Part shown: positions 44,401 through 52,824 of the stretch, piece by piece
How positions within the stretch are numbered: position 1 is the first letter of the stretch
How the letters are laid out: every line of letters starts with the position of its first letter
Assembly (NCBI GenBank): GCA_035358315.1
Contig: DAOPPB010000002.1
Coordinates: 1-55,669, forward strand
Direction: 5' to 3'
DNA from: JAAZNV01 sp035358315
Lineage (GTDB): Bacteria > Patescibacteriota > WWE3 > UBA101185 > UBA10185
DNA length: 55,669 bases
Translations under genes and position numbers: made by a program
Notes under the pieces: model-generated
Seen by the model: only the letters and a program-made list of their open reading frames with translations
Databases searched by the model: none
What the model was told of the DNA's origin: nothing

Positions 44401-44811
44401 CCCGCCGAACAAAACACCTTCCGATCTTATAAGCTGATTGATAATTATTCTCTCTACCCCGTTGATAATAAATGTTCCCTGCCCGGTCATCAGGGGAATA
44501 TCACCCATATAAATCTCGTTTGTCTTTTTCTTCTTTGATATCGGATCTTCAATAGTAGCCTCAACGTACCATGGGGCATCGTATGTTCTCCCAGTTCTTT
44601 TTGCCTCTTCTATAGAAAGGTTTTCTTTATCTATTCTAGGATTGGAAAGAGTCAAAACCCATCCTCTGCCGGAGTTATCTTCAATAGTGCCGAGCTCATC
44701 AAGAACTTCTTTTAATCCTTCGCGTTTCAGCCAATTAAAAGACTCTAACTGGATACCGACAAGATTTGGTAAAGGAAGGGCTATTTTTCTTTTTAAAAAG
44801 GTTTCACGCAT
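41446..44811 (-). CDS. rpoB: RNA polymerase beta subunit
   Basis: 1121 residues. The N-terminus and protrusion ([22 protein letters not shown]), the rifampicin pocket ([27 protein letters not shown]), [22 protein letters not shown] and the C-terminal [18 protein letters not shown] plus [20 protein letters not shown] are complete. In the rifampicin region the residues aligned with E. coli 514-516 are Leu-His-Glu instead of Phe-Met-Asp, and Ile replaces Lys527, while Ser531 and His526 are kept. The last 70 residues are a Glu/Asp-rich tail. A strong promoter and an attenuator-like hairpin lie upstream. Confidence 0.97.
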   Translation of the reverse strand: [1121 protein letters not shown]

Positions 44812-44894
44812 TAATTTTATTAATTATTGTTTAACGTAAAATTGTACTACTAAATTCCAATTTTTAAACCACTTAAATCAAAAACAAAAGCAAA

Positions 44895-44925
44895 AAGACC
44901 CTATCCCTTAGGGGTGACCGGTCTT
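44895..44925 (-). terminator. Terminator-like hairpin in the rpoB leader
   Basis: On the minus strand AAGACC pairs with GGTCTT, with an inner CCC/GGG stem between, and TTTTTGCTTTTGTTTTTG follows directly. It lies between the promoter at 44962-44990 and rpoB, about 84 bases before the ATG. It could end lepB transcription or act as an attenuator for rpoBC. Confidence 0.6.
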
Positions 44926-44961
44926 AACTATTTTTTACTGCCCAATTTTGGAACAGAGCGA

Positions 44962-44990
44962 AAACTACCACATTAACCAAAAGGTGTCAA
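44962..44990 (-). promoter_or_regulatory. Sigma70-type promoter upstream of rpoB
   Basis: On the minus strand a consensus -35 TTGACA (44985-44990) and a 17-base spacer lead to TAGTTT (44962-44967) with an extended TGG. It starts 4 bases after the lepB stop. It would give a leader of about 140 bases that contains the hairpin at 44895-44925. A second -10-like TACAAT occurs downstream of that hairpin and may be an alternative start. Confidence 0.6.
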
Positions 44991-44993
44991 CAA

Positions 44994-45539
44994 CTAATTG
45001 ACAAACCCAATTCGGGAGGGAGGCCACAATATGAACACTACACGACCGACAAACCTTTTTTCATCAATCAAACCGATGTTTCTGGAATCAAAAGAATTAT
45101 CTCTGTTATCACCTAAAAGAACGTACTGGCCTTCTCCTATTTTTATTGACCTCCCTTCTCTTATTTGCGACCCAGCTTCAGTACATACCCCCTCAGGCAA
45201 ATAATCCTCCGAAAGAACATAATGCTTCCCTTCTCTGGAAATCACTATTTTACAATCTATTATCTTAAATACATCGCCGGGAATTCCAACTATTCTTTTA
45301 ATATAATGCTTTGAGCCATCATTCGGCGGATAAAAGACAACCACATCCCCCCTCTTAAAAGAATCACTTTTTCCCGTAATTCTATCCACCAGAATTCTCT
45401 CTCCTGAATAAAAGTTCGGCTCCATACTCGGCCCCAACACAACTTCCACCGAGGCTACAAAGTAGTAGATAAATAAAACCACAACGGCCGAAACTACAAT
45501 GGTTTCAACAACCTCAAGAAAAAAATTCTTTATTTTCAT
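44994..45539 (-). CDS. lepB: Signal peptidase I
   Basis: 181 residues from the ATG at 45537-45539 (MKIKNFFLEVVETIVVSAVVV); the frame is open 48 codons further, across the divergent promoter region, and is rejected. One N-terminal helix is followed by GPSMEPN with the catalytic Ser, YIKRIVGIPGD with the general-base Lys, and GDNRDNSFDSR near the C-terminus. It removes signal peptides after Sec export and acts outside the membrane. Complete for a small one-helix form. It is transcribed divergently from the TPR membrane protein. Confidence 0.95.
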   Translation of the reverse strand: MKIKNFFLEVVETIVVSAVVVLFIYYFVASVEVVLGPSMEPNFYSGERILVDRITGKSDSFKRGDVVVFYPPNDGSKHYIKRIVGIPGDVFKIIDCKIVISREGKHYVLSEDYLPEGVCTEAGSQIREGRSIKIGEGQYVLLGDNRDNSFDSRNIGLIDEKRFVGRVVFILWPPSRIGFVN

Positions 45540-45623
45540 AAAAGTTCCGATTTTTCGAACAATCCCCCGAAAAAATATTTTAGCGACATTGAGATAATAA
45601 ATGAAGTGTTTGTATTTGTATAG

Positions 45624-45629
45624 TAAAAT
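45624..45629 (+). promoter_or_regulatory. Possible -10 box for the TPR membrane protein
   Basis: TAAAAT on the plus strand, 8 bases before the ATG at 45638, with ATGAAG 17 bases upstream as a poor -35 candidate. No Shine-Dalgarno is present, so the message may be leaderless. AT-rich context lowers confidence. Confidence 0.3.
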
Positions 45630-45637
45630 AAATTCCG

Positions 45638-47320
45638 ATGAAAAAGAAAAAGGAAAAGATAGATTCAGATAAAGAAGCCGCAAATAACGAGGATGATCGT
45701 GAAATAAAAACTTTCTCTGACATCGGAGACTTCTTAAAGAAGAACAAGCTAGTTGTAATTTTTATATGCCTGTTTACACTGCTGATATATGCAAACATTA
45801 TAACCGGAGATTTTGTAAATCTGGATGATTACTCAAAGATATTGGCAGGGCCGGAATACAAAGACATCTGGTCTTCAATAAAATCACTGGATGGGTATAG
45901 AGTTACCATGACTATAATGGTTAAACTTTTCGGGATAAACTCCTCAGCTCTTCACGTTTTATCCATCGTAACTCATATGGTAAACGGTATTTTGGTTTTC
46001 ATTTTACTTTATATTTTGTTTGGAAAAAAAGTATCTCTTATGGGAACATTTATGTTTTTGTCCCATCCCGTGAACACGGAGGTATTGAGCTGGCATGCCG
46101 GGTATCCCTACGCTGCGAGGGGAACGTTGATATTGCTAATCCTGATATTTTTTGCCTTATATAAAAAAACCGGCAGAAAAAAATTTTTAACCGCTTCATC
46201 TTTAGTTTACATATTTTCCTTGATTTTCTATAGAGGTGGGGGTTGGGTTCTCATATCACCATTCCTTTTAGTCCTAATGGACCAATTTATTCTTGAAGAT
46301 AAAATTAAGTTAAAAAATATTACTGAATATCTTCCCTATTTAATCTCATCTTTAATCTTTGCAGCCATTCTTTTGCCGGGTTTCTTTAAAGGGAGATTGA
46401 GTGATTTACAAACACTTTACTATGTAGATATAGAAAGCTCCACTCCTCTTGTGAACAGAATACCCTTTACTATATACATGGAATTTAAAACTTTAGCCTA
46501 CCCCATGGATTTGAGCATTTACCGTGAAGGTAAATATATCAGCCCTACAGAATTCACATTTATGGTTTTTGCGACTATGGCTGTTATCTTTTTCATTTTC
46601 TATTTCCTGAAAAAAGACAGAAGAATCTCAGGACTAATGCTAATGATGCTTTTTGCAATTCTCCCTTCCTTTAGCCCGATAATAATTGCGTGGATTACGG
46701 CCGACAGATATTTCTATATCCCTTCGGTGTTTTCTTCCGCAATAATATCAATTGCAATAGTTTGGGTTGACGACAAGCTGGAAAAGAACAAAAGCAAAAG
46801 AGGGGTAATTAAAAAAGAGAAAGCCGACAAAAGAGGTTTTTCCTTTTATGCCCCTTTGTTTATTATTTTATTCTATTCGGTGAGAACGGTAATCAGAAAC
46901 AACGATTTCAGAAACAGTAAAAATCTTTGGATAGCCACAAGAAAAACCGCTCCCTACAGCTATAGGGTTTACAATAATATGGGAGACGTCCTGGCAAACG
47001 AAGGAGATTTAGAAGGTGCGTTGGAAAATTTCAAAATATCCGTTGCCTTAAAACCTGATTACGCTGATGCAGTTCACAATATAGGACACATATACATGGT
47101 GGAAGGGAATTTTCCTCTCGCAAAAAAATATTTGGAAAAATCCTTAGAAATGAATCCAAGACTTTACCCTTCCGCGTATAAACTCGGAATTATATATGCC
47201 GAGGAAGGAGAATATGAAAAATCCAAAGAATACTTTGAGCAGTGTCTTAAATATGAACCTACCGATGCAGATTGTAATAACGGACTTCAAAGGGTTCTGC
47301 AAGCTATAGGACGAAAATAA
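45638..47320 (+). CDS. TMTC-like multispanning membrane protein with TPR domain
   Basis: 560 residues. A charged N-terminus (about 38 residues) leads into around ten helices; the first loop carries FVNLDDYSKIL with an Asp-Asp pair at the position of the GT-C catalytic residue. From about residue 425 to the end are three TPR motifs (for example YNNMGDVLANEGDLEGALEN, AVHNIGHIYMVEGNFPLAKK). This layout resembles the eukaryotic TMTC mannosyltransferases and bacterial relatives. A protein glycosyltransferase role is plausible but not proven. It is the only plus-strand gene left of infA and stands divergent to lepB and convergent to secA. The 32-base gap to secA has only an AT-rich stem. Confidence 0.8.
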   Translation: MKKKKEKIDSDKEAANNEDDREIKTFSDIGDFLKKNKLVVIFICLFTLLIYANIITGDFVNLDDYSKILAGPEYKDIWSSIKSLDGYRVTMTIMVKLFGINSSALHVLSIVTHMVNGILVFILLYILFGKKVSLMGTFMFLSHPVNTEVLSWHAGYPYAARGTLILLILIFFALYKKTGRKKFLTASSLVYIFSLIFYRGGGWVLISPFLLVLMDQFILEDKIKLKNITEYLPYLISSLIFAAILLPGFFKGRLSDLQTLYYVDIESSTPLVNRIPFTIYMEFKTLAYPMDLSIYREGKYISPTEFTFMVFATMAVIFFIFYFLKKDRRISGLMLMMLFAILPSFSPIIIAWITADRYFYIPSVFSSAIISIAIVWVDDKLEKNKSKRGVIKKEKADKRGFSFYAPLFIILFYSVRTVIRNNDFRNSKNLWIATRKTAPYSYRVYNNMGDVLANEGDLEGALENFKISVALKPDYADAVHNIGHIYMVEGNFPLAKKYLEKSLEMNPRLYPSAYKLGIIYAEEGEYEKSKEYFEQCLKYEPTDADCNNGLQRVLQAIGRK

Positions 47321-47352
47321 TAAATAATTTTCGGGAAAATAAAAATATCCTT

Positions 47353-49899
47353 TTACATATTTCTGCCATGGCAATTCTTGTATTTTTTGCCACTCCCGCA
47401 TGGACAGGGATCGTTTCTGCCTATTTTCTCCTTTCCGGATTCTATCTTTTCCACCTTAAATTCTCTTCCAGAACTATCAACTACCTTTCTTCCCTCTATG
47501 TTGTTCTCAACTCCGGAAACTCCGGTCTCTATCTCACCACGCTGATAATTCAGGTTTCCCATGTTCAGATCTTCTTTTTTCGGAACCGCGTCCTTTGATA
47601 TTGAAACTAATCTATCACCGACCATCGAATATACTTTGGATACCAGAATTTCAAATCTCTCATGCCCCTCTCTTTTATATTCAACCATAGGATCTCTCTG
47701 CGCGTATCCTCTCAGCCCAATTCCTTCTCTTATTTGGTCCATATCTACAAGATGCTCCATCCAAAGATAATCAATGACTGGGCATCCGAATCCGCTCACT
47801 ATCTGATACCATGTTTCTTTTCCAAACTCTTTTTCTTTTTGCTCCCATATCTCCTCTGTTAAAGAAGAGCTCTCGCTGAATTTTTGAATCAGCCAATCTT
47901 TATAGGTCTCCACCCCTTCTCCAAGTTCTAAAATTCTCCTGCGCAGTTTGTAGATTACTTCTCTATGGGTATTCATTATGTCATCCATTTCAACAAGCTG
48001 TTTTCTTCTGTCAAAGTTAAATCCTTCTACCCTCTTCTGAGCATTTTCAATTGACCTTGAAACAATTCCTGCTTCCAAAGGAACATTTTCATCCAAACCG
48101 AATCTGTCCATTATTCTGGAAACGGATTCCCCACCGAAAATTCTCATCAAATCATCCTGCAAAGAAACGAAAAATTTTGATTCACCCGGATCTCCCTGTC
48201 TTCCCGATCTTCCTCTTAACTGATTATCTATTCTCCTGGATTCATGTCTTTCTGTTCCCACAACAAACAATCCCCCTGCCCCAATTACTCTTTTCTGCAT
48301 TTCCAAATCCGGTGGATCTCCTCCTAATATTATGTCAACTCCTCTTCCTGCCATGTTTGTTGAAATAGTTACGGCCCCTTCCCTTCCGGCTTGCGCGATT
48401 ATCAACGCCTCCCTTTCATGGTTTTTTGCATTTAATATTTCATGAGGAATGTTTCTGCGCTGAAGGAAGCGGTGCAAGAGCTCACTCTTATCTACTGAAG
48501 TTGTACCTACTAAAACAGGCTGACCTTTCTTATATCTTTCTTCTATTTCATCAACCACCGCTTTAAATTTTGCAGCTTCGGTTTTATAAACGACATCATT
48601 GTCATCCTTTCTGATACATGGTTTATTAGTCGGAACCACAAGAACTTCTAATTTATATATCTTAAAAAATTCTTCCGATTCGGTTGCCGCGGTACCGGTC
48701 ATACCGGCCAATTTTTCATACATTCTAAAGTAATTCTGATAGGAAATTTCGGCCAATGTCTTGGATTCCTGCTGTATAGTTACACCTTCCTTTGCTTCAA
48801 TGGCCTGATGAAGACCGTTGGAAAATCTGTTGTTAGGAAGAAGCCTTCCTGTGAATTGATCAACAATTATAACTGCACCGTTTTTCACAACATAGTCCCG
48901 ATCTTTTTCATAAAGGGTATTCGCCAAAAGTGCCTGCTCAATAAGATGCACCATCTCAAAATCCTGTTCATATAGATTATCCACTCCCAAAAGTCTCTCA
49001 ACTCTTCTTATTCCCAGATCAGTCAGTGTAACATTTTTATACTTTTCCTCTATTTCGTAGTCCGTATCCTTTATCAAGGATTTCATTATTTCATTTGCCT
49101 GATGATACCTCTCACTCGGTTTGGCATCGGCCGCGGATATTATCAACGGAGTTCTAGCCATATCTATTAATATGGAATCTACCTCATCAACAATTGCAAA
49201 ATTGTGCACACCCCATTCTCCGTTAGCATTAGTTTGAACCATTTGGGAAAGAGATCTGACCATATTGTCCCTCAGATAATCAAAACCGAACTCATGATTA
49301 GTTCCGTAAACTATGTCGCACTTGTATGCTTCCTGCCTACTAACTTCACGAAGATGAACCGAGTAAGAATCTTCAAATTCCTTTCCGATGTGGGACGGGT
49401 CATAAACAAAAGCCCTTTCCTGCATAATTACTCCTACCGAAACTCCTAAATAATCATAAATAGGACCCATCCATCCCGCGCCGTGTCTTGAAAGATAATC
49501 GTTCGGAGTAACAAGATGAGCTCCTTTACCAGTAAGTGAGTTCAGATAAAGCGGAAGTGTAGCGGTCAAAGTTTTACCTTCGCCGGTTTTTTGCTCTGCA
49601 ATCTTTCCCTGATGAAGAATAATTCCTGCTAAAATTTGAACGTCGTAATGTCTCATATTCAAAGTTCGGGAAGAGACCTCCCTAACCAACGCATAAGCTT
49701 CCGGAAGAATTTCGTTCAACCGTTCTTCTATCCCGTTATCTTTTATACCTTTAAACTCCTTCTTCCACTCCTCGGTTTTTTTCTGCATGTCTTCCTTTGA
49801 AAGATTTTTAACACTATCTTCAAAGGAATTTACCTTATCAACAACGGGCCATATCTTTTTCAGTTGTTTTTCATTTGTATCAAAAATGGATCCGAACAT
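47353..49899 (-). CDS. secA: Protein translocase ATPase SecA
   Basis: 848 residues. Walker A region EQKTGEGKTLTATLPLY, AHLVTPNDYLSRHG, the VDEVDSILIDMARTPLIIS Walker B, NMAGRGVDIILGG and GRSGRQGDPG motor motifs are present, and the C-terminus has the zinc-binding SEC-C motif (CPCGSGKKYKNCHG). It pushes preproteins through SecYEG. No Shine-Dalgarno is seen before ATG; TAAAAT at 49909-49914 lies 9 bases upstream. Confidence 0.97.
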   Translation of the reverse strand: MFGSIFDTNEKQLKKIWPVVDKVNSFEDSVKNLSKEDMQKKTEEWKKEFKGIKDNGIEERLNEILPEAYALVREVSSRTLNMRHYDVQILAGIILHQGKIAEQKTGEGKTLTATLPLYLNSLTGKGAHLVTPNDYLSRHGAGWMGPIYDYLGVSVGVIMQERAFVYDPSHIGKEFEDSYSVHLREVSRQEAYKCDIVYGTNHEFGFDYLRDNMVRSLSQMVQTNANGEWGVHNFAIVDEVDSILIDMARTPLIISAADAKPSERYHQANEIMKSLIKDTDYEIEEKYKNVTLTDLGIRRVERLLGVDNLYEQDFEMVHLIEQALLANTLYEKDRDYVVKNGAVIIVDQFTGRLLPNNRFSNGLHQAIEAKEGVTIQQESKTLAEISYQNYFRMYEKLAGMTGTAATESEEFFKIYKLEVLVVPTNKPCIRKDDNDVVYKTEAAKFKAVVDEIEERYKKGQPVLVGTTSVDKSELLHRFLQRRNIPHEILNAKNHEREALIIAQAGREGAVTISTNMAGRGVDIILGGDPPDLEMQKRVIGAGGLFVVGTERHESRRIDNQLRGRSGRQGDPGESKFFVSLQDDLMRIFGGESVSRIMDRFGLDENVPLEAGIVSRSIENAQKRVEGFNFDRRKQLVEMDDIMNTHREVIYKLRRRILELGEGVETYKDWLIQKFSESSSLTEEIWEQKEKEFGKETWYQIVSGFGCPVIDYLWMEHLVDMDQIREGIGLRGYAQRDPMVEYKREGHERFEILVSKVYSMVGDRLVSISKDAVPKKEDLNMGNLNYQRGEIETGVSGVENNIEGRKVVDSSGREFKVEKIESGKEKIGRNDPCPCGSGKKYKNCHGRNM

Positions 49900-49908
49900 A
49901 GCAAACTG

Positions 49909-49914
49909 ATTTTA
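49909..49914 (-). promoter_or_regulatory. Possible -10 box for secA
   Basis: The minus strand reads TAAAAT, 9 bases before the secA ATG, overlapping one side of an AGCAGA/TCTGCT inverted repeat at 49915-49930. The -35 match is poor. Confidence 0.25.
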
Positions 49915-49941
49915 GCAGATTATTCTGCTGAAGTTTAAAAA

Positions 49942-50760
49942 CTACATGAAGGATAAAATTACAAGAAAAAGAGCTAAACCCAATCTGTAATATATAAAAG
50001 GATAAAGTTTGTTGTCTCTTGTAAATTTCAGCATAAATTTTATTGCAAAACACCCGGTTATAAAACTTGACACAAAACCTAAGAAAATAGGCATAATATT
50101 TGCCATATTAAAGTAACCAAAAGAGGACACAGCCTGAGAAATGCCGGCAAATAAAACAGCCGGAATAGAAAGCAGAAATGAGAATCTGACACTCTCTTTC
50201 CTGCTTAATCCAAAAATCATTCCTCCGGAAATTGTTGACCCTGAACGCGAAAATCCCGGCAACAAAGATAATGTTTGAAATAATCCAACCCTGAAACTTT
50301 TTTTAAGCGAAATCTCATCTTTGATGATAAGCCTTTTTTTATATTTTTTTTCGGCCAGAAGCATAAGCAAACTTCCCAATGTCAGAAAAATCGCAACAGC
50401 TATCAAACCCCTAAATCTTCTCTCTATAAAATCTCCCAGAAAAAAACCCAATATTCCTACAGGAATGGATCCAACTATTACCTTTAGACCCATCATTGAA
50501 TTGGCAGAATAATGAACAATTTTTCCTTTGTATTTAGATATATCTTTCACCAAAGATTTAATAATGGAAACAATCTCGCTCCAAAAACAAACAATGAGTG
50601 CCAATGCGGTAGCCAGATGAAGCGTAGTGTCAAAGACTAATTCCTGTTCTTTCCATCCGAAAAGCTTCGGAAAGACTATTAAATGTGCGGAAGATGAAAC
50701 AGGAAGAAATTCTGTGATCCCCTGAACTATTCCTAATAAAATTGCTTGTAAAATAGACAC
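49942..50760 (-). CDS. uppP: Undecaprenyl-diphosphate phosphatase
   Basis: 272 residues from the GTG at 50758-50760, which follows AAGGA by 7 bases; the open frame extends 26 codons further into the upstream gene. QGITEFLPVSSSAHL and the second motif PGFSRSGSTISGG are the two active-site blocks of the BacA/UppP family. Seven to eight helices. It recycles undecaprenyl diphosphate released by cell-wall or exopolysaccharide transferases, which fits the lipid-linked glycan pathway elsewhere in the window. Confidence 0.94.
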   Translation of the reverse strand: MSILQAILLGIVQGITEFLPVSSSAHLIVFPKLFGWKEQELVFDTTLHLATALALIVCFWSEIVSIIKSLVKDISKYKGKIVHYSANSMMGLKVIVGSIPVGILGFFLGDFIERRFRGLIAVAIFLTLGSLLMLLAEKKYKKRLIIKDEISLKKSFRVGLFQTLSLLPGFSRSGSTISGGMIFGLSRKESVRFSFLLSIPAVLFAGISQAVSSFGYFNMANIMPIFLGFVSSFITGCFAIKFMLKFTRDNKLYPFIYYRLGLALFLVILSFM

Positions 50761-50770
50761 GAATATATCC

Positions 50771-51460
50771 TTAAACCTTTCCAAAAATTGTAATGTTATC
50801 AGAATTTGTATACCCAGCCACAACCTCAGATTCAACACTTTCTATATACTTCTCAAGATTATCGATAAAAATATTTACTTCTTCCTGATACTCTTCTGTG
50901 TAAACTCTATTAAAAACCAAAAATCCTCCCGGCTTTACCAGCCTCTTAGTTGCAGTTATAAAGTTCCCCGTTTTTCCCAAATCCGGAAATTTCTCCCCAT
51001 TTAAAATATCCACTATCAAAACGTCAAGACTTCCTAAGTCTATACCATAATTTTCCGGTTCAATAACAACTCTTAAGGCATCGTCATTTATTATCTTATG
51101 ATTGGGAACCGAATCTATATCAAAAAACTTTTTTGCTATATCAATCATTGCTTCATCATATTCAACACTGATTATTTCTGCATTCGGATAATTTCTGGAT
51201 ATTAAGTGCGCAATTGTTCCTCCCCCCATCCCGAGTATAAGAACCTTACTTATTTCCGGAAGTCGTTCTTTTAATGAATTCACCAATTGCCCCCAATAAA
51301 GATTTGGACAGGCGGGAGAATCTGGGTTGATAGACTGCACAGCATTTTCTACAAATATTCTCCTGGTTTTTCCGACATCCACAACTCTTATCCTGCCGTT
51401 TAATTCGGACTCTGTTTCGTAAATGACCCGAGGCATTTCAAGCCCCTTAAAAATACTCAT
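50771..51460 (-). CDS. Spermidine-synthase-like class I methyltransferase-fold protein
   Basis: 229 residues. A short beta-rich start (VIYETESELNGRIRVVD) precedes a Rossmann core with VLILGMGGGTIAHLI, IISVEYDEAMIDIAKKFF and VDILNGEKFP, similar to SpeE-family aminopropyl transferases. The canonical GGGDG substrate motif is GMGGG, lacking the Asp, and the later catalytic Asp region reads DILNG, so classical spermidine synthesis is uncertain. Alternatives are a methyltransferase or another aminopropyl-type enzyme. It lies between serS and uppP; a -10-like TACGAT is found 7 bases before ATG and no Shine-Dalgarno is evident. Confidence 0.7.
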   Translation of the reverse strand: MSIFKGLEMPRVIYETESELNGRIRVVDVGKTRRIFVENAVQSINPDSPACPNLYWGQLVNSLKERLPEISKVLILGMGGGTIAHLISRNYPNAEIISVEYDEAMIDIAKKFFDIDSVPNHKIINDDALRVVIEPENYGIDLGSLDVLIVDILNGEKFPDLGKTGNFITATKRLVKPGGFLVFNRVYTEEYQEEVNIFIDNLEKYIESVESEVVAGYTNSDNITIFGKV

Positions 51461-51480
51461 TAGTAAAATCGTAACACAAA

Positions 51481-52824
51481 TTATTTTTTCGGAAGAATTT
51501 TCTCAAAACCCGTATATTTTTGTAAAGCCTGCGGAATTATTACCGATCCGTTTTCCTCCTGGTGATTCTCCAAAAGAGCAATAATTGCTCTCCCAAAAGC
51601 AACACCAGTATCGTTGACCGTCCTTGCAAATTTCAAACCATCTTCGCCCTTGTATTTTATATTCAGTCTTCTTGCCTGATAGTCCGTAGTCATAGTATCC
51701 GTTCCTGCTTCCATATATTCCCTATCCGCAGGACGCCAAACTTCAACATCGTGCTGAAAATATGTAGCACTGTATCCACAATCTCCCGTACACTTATTCA
51801 CTATCCTGTAAGGAATTTCCAACAATTGAAAAAGCCATTCATTTATCTCCAGAAACTCATCAAATATCTTTCTTTCCTGATTTCCCGTACATACAGCATT
51901 CATTTCCAGTTTATCAAACTGATGCACGCGCTTTATTCCCCTGACATCTTTTCCCCACGAACCAACCTCACTTCTAAAACATGTTGTTTGTGCATATATT
52001 TTTACCGGCAACTCTTCTTCCTTCAAAACCTTATCCATAAAATATGAAAAATTTGACGGTTCTGAAGAACCTACCAAAAACAGCGCCTCACCTTCTTCTA
52101 CATTTTCATTTTTTATTTCATAAACCTGCGACCTTCCTTCGGGAAAATGTGATGTTCCGAATAAAGATCTTTCTTTTACAAGAAGAGGAGGAATCATCGG
52201 AGTGAATCCTCTTTTTAATAGCTCTTCCTTCAAAAGTGAGGATATAGCATCCTGGATTATTACTGCTTCATTTTTAAGGTAACAAAACCTGCTCCCCGAC
52301 ACCTTCCCGCTCTGCCTGACATCAATAATATCCAACTTTTCTCCGAGGTCCACATGATCCTTATAAGGAAAATCAGTTTTCGGGGCGTAGGAAATACCAT
52401 CATATTTAACCGGCTTATCAATATTTACATAGCCCTCTCCCGGATTCCAAACTTTCACTATTACATTATCATGCTCGTCCTTACCGATAGGCATTTCCTC
52501 TGATACGATATTAGGTATAAAAGGCAAAAACTCATCAATCTTTTTTTTCAGCTCATTCATCTCCTTCTCAGATAGTGAAAGCTCCTCTTTTAGCGACGAC
52601 GCCTTGAATATTAAATCTTTCTTCTCAGCACTATCTGACAGCGCGGGTATTTTTGAAGATATCTCATTTCTTAAATTTCTAAGCTTCTCAACATTTTTCA
52701 GAACTTCGAGATACTCATCATAAATTTTCAGAAGCTCATCGACATTTACACCTTTTATGCCTCTCTGTTCAATTACTTCTTTAACCCGTGTGCTGTTTTT
52801 CTTTATAAAATTAATATCCAACAT
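51481..52824 (-). CDS. serS: Seryl-tRNA synthetase
   Basis: 447 residues, slightly longer than E. coli SerRS. The N-terminal coiled-coil arm (about 30-105) binds the long variable arm of tRNA-Ser. Class II motifs follow: motif 2 FRSEVGSWGKDVRGIKRVHQF, with VG where most have AG, and motif 3 GVAFGRAIIALLEN. It also contains a CTGDCG region typical of the family active site. ATG is 7 bases after TTTAAT with a TTGAAA -35, so the message is likely leaderless. Confidence 0.96.
   Translation of the reverse strand: MLDINFIKKNSTRVKEVIEQRGIKGVNVDELLKIYDEYLEVLKNVEKLRNLRNEISSKIPALSDSAEKKDLIFKASSLKEELSLSEKEMNELKKKIDEFLPFIPNIVSEEMPIGKDEHDNVIVKVWNPGEGYVNIDKPVKYDGISYAPKTDFPYKDHVDLGEKLDIIDVRQSGKVSGSRFCYLKNEAVIIQDAISSLLKEELLKRGFTPMIPPLLVKERSLFGTSHFPEGRSQVYEIKNENVEEGEALFLVGSSEPSNFSYFMDKVLKEEELPVKIYAQTTCFRSEVGSWGKDVRGIKRVHQFDKLEMNAVCTGNQERKIFDEFLEINEWLFQLLEIPYRIVNKCTGDCGYSATYFQHDVEVWRPADREYMEAGTDTMTTDYQARRLNIKYKGEDGLKFARTVNDTGVAFGRAIIALLENHQEENGSVIIPQALQKYTGFEKILPKK

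Noticed and set aside
45540..45683. N-terminal extension of signal peptidase I
   Set aside because: The extra 48 residues cross the divergent promoter region and the start of the TPR gene and have no family support.
47321..47352. Bidirectional terminator between the TPR gene and secA
   Set aside because: Only a 5-bp AT stem (ATTTT/AAAAT) is present, too weak to call.
49915..49930. AGCAGA/TCTGCT inverted repeat between uppP and secA as a terminator
   Set aside because: Six base pairs with no T-run on the minus strand after it; may be incidental.
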